DNA from: Acidobacteriota bacterium
GTDB lineage: Bacteria > Acidobacteriota > Blastocatellia > Pyrinomonadales > Pyrinomonadaceae
Direction of reading: 5' to 3'
NCBI GenBank assembly: GCA_963169175.1
Contig: CAUJFK010000183.1
Location: forward strand, 1 to 9,101
DNA length: 9,101 bases
Numbering within the stretch: position 1 is the stretch's first letter; each line of letters starts with the position of its first letter. Below, in pieces: positions 6,834 through 9,101 of this stretch. The position numbers and the translations under genes are program-made. The notes beneath the pieces were generated by a model, which was not told the origin of the DNA, ran no database searches, and was given only the letters and a program-made list of their open reading frames with translations.

Positions 6834-6942
6834 GGCGGAAACACGAGCCGTAGCGAATGTGCCGCATCGAGAAAACAAATCAAGCAACCCTCATACGATC
6901 CACACGCCGCGAGGCACACTCCCTACCGGTCGTGTTTCTGCC
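6834..6942. repeat. 109-bp palindromic element, copy B
   Basis: This is the tandem partner of copy A, with arms at 6834-6863 and 6913-6942. The right arm is identical to that of copy A over 30 nt, the left arm differs at 2 positions, and the 49-bp centre differs at 10, giving about 89% identity overall. It abuts the lptE stop codon (6943-6945) with no gap. The two copies and their 10-nt linker fill nearly the whole lptE-holA spacer. Confidence 0.85.
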
Positions 6943-7494
6943 TTATTTCTTCTCTTCCTTCACGCCCATTCCGTTTACGATCGTTGAGACGATCGATTCT
7001 GAGAATGCCCGGGCGATGCGGTCGACGGCCGGGTCTTCTTCGTTAAAAAACGAGCGTGGATCAGATGAAAATTCGAACGAATCGCGGAATACAAGATTCT
7101 GGTTGTCGTACAAGATCTTGTTCTCTTTCAAATCGCGGATGGTCACGGCGGTAACGATCGTCACTTCATAGACCCGGGCTCGGCCCTCACGGTCAAGAAG
7201 AACACCGGTAAAGCTAAAATCACGAACAGTGCCTTCGACGACCGCATCGGCCCCTTCGGTGGTACCCTGAACTTTCAACCCGCCGCCGCGGCGAATTATT
7301 TCCTTTGTGACCGCATCGGTAAACCGTGACGAGAGGCGATAACGCAGCGCCCGTGCATCAAACTGAAAGGCCGGGACCGCGATCGTCTTTATATGCTTTG
7401 GCAAACCGGTACTCGTCACCGGCTTATAGCATTCGGTAAAGCCCGAGACCAGGAGGAGAAGAACCAGGAAGGCTGCATATTTCATCTGGGCCAT
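6943..7494 (-). CDS. lptE: LptE-like LPS-assembly outer-membrane protein
   Basis: LptE plugs the LptD barrel and helps insert lipopolysaccharide in the outer membrane. From the ATG at 7494 the product is 183 aa. It has a signal sequence with a MAQMK start, a hydrophobic run AAFLVLLLLV and Cys22. The mature part contains LPKHIKTIAVPAF, YRLSSRFTDAVTKEIIRR and GADAVVEGTVRDFSF, which are hallmark LptE-family segments. The expected lipobox is unusual: residues 19-22 read FTEC, with Glu just before the Cys. The stop of the preceding 106-aa gene is 5 nt upstream, and GGAAGA at 7511-7506 may serve as ribosome binding site. A GTG at 7512 is a possible alternative start, as is the ATG at 7485. holA is next downstream, supporting the assignment. 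Confidence 0.87.
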   Translation of the reverse strand: MAQMKYAAFLVLLLLVSGFTECYKPVTSTGLPKHIKTIAVPAFQFDARALRYRLSSRFTDAVTKEIIRRGGGLKVQGTTEGADAVVEGTVRDFSFTGVLLDREGRARVYEVTIVTAVTIRDLKENKILYDNQNLVFRDSFEFSSDPRSFFNEEDPAVDRIARAFSESIVSTIVNGMGVKEEKK

Positions 7495-7499
7495 TATCG

Positions 7500-7820
7500 T
7501 TATATCTTCCACTCTCCCCGAACCATACGTTGGGTCTCAGGTGTAAATCGCGAAAGTTCGTCCTCGGTGATCAGTCCGTTCCGATAGATCTCGCCCAATT
7601 GAAACAAGGCAATTGAACGCCGGGCATTATCGAACGCGTTTCCAAGTTCTCGACCCCTATTCTGCATCAGCGTAAAGATCTTCAAATAACGTTCGTGGAA
7701 ACTCTTTCCTTTGTCGGATGCAGTCGAGCTTACCTCGGCAAGCACCCTCTCGCAGAACCGTTCCAGGGCCAATGGGTATATTTTCCTAAGCAGTTTCCAA
7801 TCAGATTCCGGTATTTGCAT
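7500..7820 (-). CDS. Conserved-looking hypothetical protein, 106 aa
   Basis: I cannot assign a function. The ATG at 7820 overlaps the folP end by 20 nt and gives a 106-aa, largely helical and charged soluble protein beginning MQIPESDWKLLRKI. It has no signal peptide, membrane segment or Cys-rich motif, and a single Cys. A central block (ERFCERVLAEV, then KSFHERYLKIFTLMQNRG) and an ELGNAFDNARRS segment look like an ordered helical bundle. The end, LITEDELSRFTPETQRMV, resembles a short helix-turn-helix-like tail but is not diagnostic. The frame extends upstream to 7865 inside folP, which is less likely. Tight packing between folP and lptE and the 5-nt gap to lptE argue that it is a real gene. 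Confidence 0.72.
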   Translation of the reverse strand: MQIPESDWKLLRKIYPLALERFCERVLAEVSSTASDKGKSFHERYLKIFTLMQNRGRELGNAFDNARRSIALFQLGEIYRNGLITEDELSRFTPETQRMVRGEWKI

Positions 7821-8685
7821 AGGGCAAAGGCTCCGAATCCGCCAGGTCTGTTTTTCGAATGGCAACCACCATCTTCACTGCGTCAACAGTTGGTCGGACA
7901 TCATGGACACGAAGAATGTCTGCCCCGTTCCACGCCGCGACCACGGCACTGGCCAGCGAACCGGCTGATCGTTGATCGGGCCCAACATTGCCAAGCAGTT
8001 TGCCGATGAACGATTTTCTCGATGTACCGACCATGATCGGATAGTCCGCGAATTCGCTTTTGAGTTTATCAAGTTTCGCGATCAGCTCTAAATTTTGATC
8101 TAGTGTTTTGCCAAAACCGATACCGACGTCAAGAACTATCTGCTTGCGGCCTACACCGGCGGTTGCGGCCTCTTGGACAGCTCGGCGAAAGTCGGCGGCT
8201 ACGTCAGCAAGGATATGGTCAACCGGCCGCTGTGAATGCATCGATTCAAACTCGCCCCGCGAGTGCATAAGCACAAGGCCCGCCTTTGATTCGGCTACCG
8301 ACTGAGCGAGAAGCGGATCGAATCTCAAACCTGAAATGTCATTGATAATTTCGGCCCCGGCATCCAAAGCCGCCCGAGCGACCTGCGATTTAGAGGTATC
8401 GACAGAGATCGGAATATCAAATCGCCTCGCGACGGCCTCAATGACCAGTGCGACGCGTGATATCTCTTCATCAGCAGAAACGCGGCTGCTTCCGGGACGC
8501 GTTGATTCGCCGCCGATATCAAGAATGTCGGCTCCTTCACCAATCAGTCTTTCTGCATGTCGCACGGCCGCGTCAGCGTCGGCGAAACGGCCGCCGTCGG
8601 AAAAGCTGTCCGGCGTGACGTTCAGGATCGCCATGACGAGCGGCTTTCGCAGATCAAGTTTTCGATGCGAAGTTTGCCAATACAT
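7801..8685 (-). CDS. folP: Dihydropteroate synthase FolP
   Basis: FolP condenses 6-hydroxymethyl-dihydropterin diphosphate with p-aminobenzoate in folate synthesis and is the sulfonamide target. From the ATG at 8685 the product is 294 aa, within the family range. Motifs in order: MAILNVTPDSFSDGG (18-32), ADILDIGGESTRPGS (52-66), SVDTSK (94-99), INDISG (114-119), LDVGIGFGKT (185-194, where DPG is the usual form), GTSRKSFIG (220-228) and RVHDV (259-263). Catalytic and pterin-binding residues appear intact. The frame stays open to 8763, but that part is translated repeat and family alignment supports 8685. No Shine-Dalgarno site is seen. ftsH lies upstream, as in the E. coli ftsH-folP pair, and the next gene overlaps the 3' end by 20 nt. 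Confidence 0.96.
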   Translation of the reverse strand: MYWQTSHRKLDLRKPLVMAILNVTPDSFSDGGRFADADAAVRHAERLIGEGADILDIGGESTRPGSSRVSADEEISRVALVIEAVARRFDIPISVDTSKSQVARAALDAGAEIINDISGLRFDPLLAQSVAESKAGLVLMHSRGEFESMHSQRPVDHILADVAADFRRAVQEAATAGVGRKQIVLDVGIGFGKTLDQNLELIAKLDKLKSEFADYPIMVGTSRKSFIGKLLGNVGPDQRSAGSLASAVVAAWNGADILRVHDVRPTVDAVKMVVAIRKTDLADSEPLPYANTGI

Positions 8686-8686
8686 A

Positions 8687-8818
8687 GGCAGAAAATACAA
8701 TCGGCAGGAAGCGTTCCGATTTTGGATTTTGGATTGGGACAATCCATACGCTTTGATCCACAATCCGCGATCCGCAATCCAAAATCGAACCGCACGCTTC
8801 CTACCGGTCGTGTTCTAC
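8687..8818. repeat. Diverged palindromic element, copy C
   Basis: The outer arms are 8687-8713, starting GGCAGAAAATACAATCGG, and 8795-8818, ending CCGGTCGTGTTCTAC; they are imperfectly complementary. An inner pair, CGATTTTGGATT (8717-8728) and AATCCAAAATCG (8776-8787), is perfect over 12 bp. The right arm shares the exact 15-mer CCTACCGGTCGTGTT (8800-8814) with copies A and B (6803-6817 and 6922-6936). The element starts 1 nt beyond the folP ATG and ends 1 nt before the ftsH stop codon, so it fills the spacer. Confidence 0.7.
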
Positions 8819-8819
8819 A

Positions 8820-9101
8820 CTATGCTGTCGCCGGGTTGTTCGGCGCTATTGGCGGAAGTATCGGCTTGGTGAATCGGCTTTTTACCTCTTCGGCTTCCGG
8901 CGTTCCGCCCTCGTCAGTCGTTGACGGGGCCTTATCAACGTCTTCAAGCGGTAGGCCCGCAATGACACGACGCATCTGAGCGTTATCAAGCGATTCGTAC
9001 TCCAGAAGTGCCGCCGTCAGGCGTTCCATCGCTTCGCGGTTGTCTTCAAGTATCTTCTTCGCGCGTGCATATTGCTGCGAGACGATCTTGTTGACCTCCT
9101 G
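8820..9101 (-). CDS. ftsH: ATP-dependent zinc metalloprotease FtsH, C-terminal end only
   Basis: FtsH is the membrane-anchored AAA+ protease that degrades damaged membrane proteins and regulatory substrates. Only the last 93 codons are in the window, and the frame is open to the right edge. The segment QEVNKIVSQQYARAKKILED, then NREAMERLTAALLEYESLD, is the typical helical end of the FtsH protease domain. After it comes a low-complexity acidic and proline-containing tail (roughly the last 45 residues) ending RFTKPILPPIAPNNPATA, which is variable in the family. The AAA core and HEXGH zinc site would lie outside the window. The apparent Met at 9029 is internal. folP follows after a spacer filled by palindromic element C. 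Confidence 0.85.
   Translation of the reverse strand, partial: QEVNKIVSQQYARAKKILEDNREAMERLTAALLEYESLDNAQMRRVIAGLPLEDVDKAPSTTDEGGTPEAEEVKSRFTKPILPPIAPNNPATA

Noticed and set aside
6703..6867. N-terminal extension of holA up to an ATG at 6867
   Set aside because: The extra 55 codons are translated repeat sequence with no HolA similarity. Family length and alignment fit a start at 6702 or 6708.
6715..6942. Tandem repeat considered as a CRISPR array
   Set aside because: There are only two units, each 109 bp with long inverted arms and similar centres. CRISPR repeats are shorter with unrelated spacers, and no cas genes are present.
6181..6987. 268-codon open frame on the plus strand
   Set aside because: It is antisense to holA and lptE and runs through both palindromic elements. 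Its translation has no recognisable domain, whereas holA is unmistakable on the other strand.
8686..8763. N-terminal extension of folP up to 8763
   Set aside because: These 26 codons lie in palindromic element C. The FolP family N-terminus fits the ATG at 8685.

Overview
The window looks like a chromosomal stretch of housekeeping genes from a Gram-negative (diderm) bacterium of moderate-to-high GC. LptE, a type IV pilus retraction-type ATPase and FtsH all fit a diderm. The lack of clear Shine-Dalgarno sites at most starts, the protein style and the small dispersed palindromic repeats suggest Acidobacteriota, perhaps the Blastocatellia. That placement is inference from general familiarity and was not tested.

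Plus strand, left to right: the 3' part of a NifS/IscS-type cysteine desulfurase (1-1013); queA, the queuosine pathway tRNA ribosyltransferase-isomerase (1070-2101); a RimI-like GNAT acetyltransferase (2109-2687); thiE, thiamine phosphate synthase (2684-3331); a PilT/PilU-type ATPase with its own promoter (3467-4675); and a zinc-ribbon protein with a degenerate receiver-like domain (4733-5458). queA, rimI and thiE are 7 nt apart or overlap by 4 nt, so they probably share a transcript. The transcription unit ends at a good intrinsic terminator (5624-5648).

Minus strand, in transcription order from the right edge: the 3' end of ftsH (9101-8820); folP, dihydropteroate synthase (8685-7801); an uncharacterised 106-aa protein (7820-7500); an LptE-like outer-membrane protein (7494-6943); and holA, the DNA polymerase III delta subunit (6702-5680). 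This series joins two gene neighbourhoods known from enterobacteria, ftsH-folP and lptE-holA, with the small unknown gene between them. The two gene sets converge in a 221-bp spacer (5459-5679).

The least ordinary content is in the spacers. The lptE-holA junction is almost entirely two tandem 109-bp elements with 30-bp imperfect inverted arms. The ftsH-folP junction is filled by a diverged relative carrying the same 15-bp core. In both places the element sits almost flush between a stop codon and the next start. The convergent spacer holds a different 84-bp palindromic, MITE-like element with perfect 13-bp inverted ends. I saw no CRISPR array, rRNA, tRNA, transposase or defence system. The most interesting protein-level candidates are the zinc-ribbon/pseudo-receiver protein next to the pilus ATPase and the 106-aa unknown.
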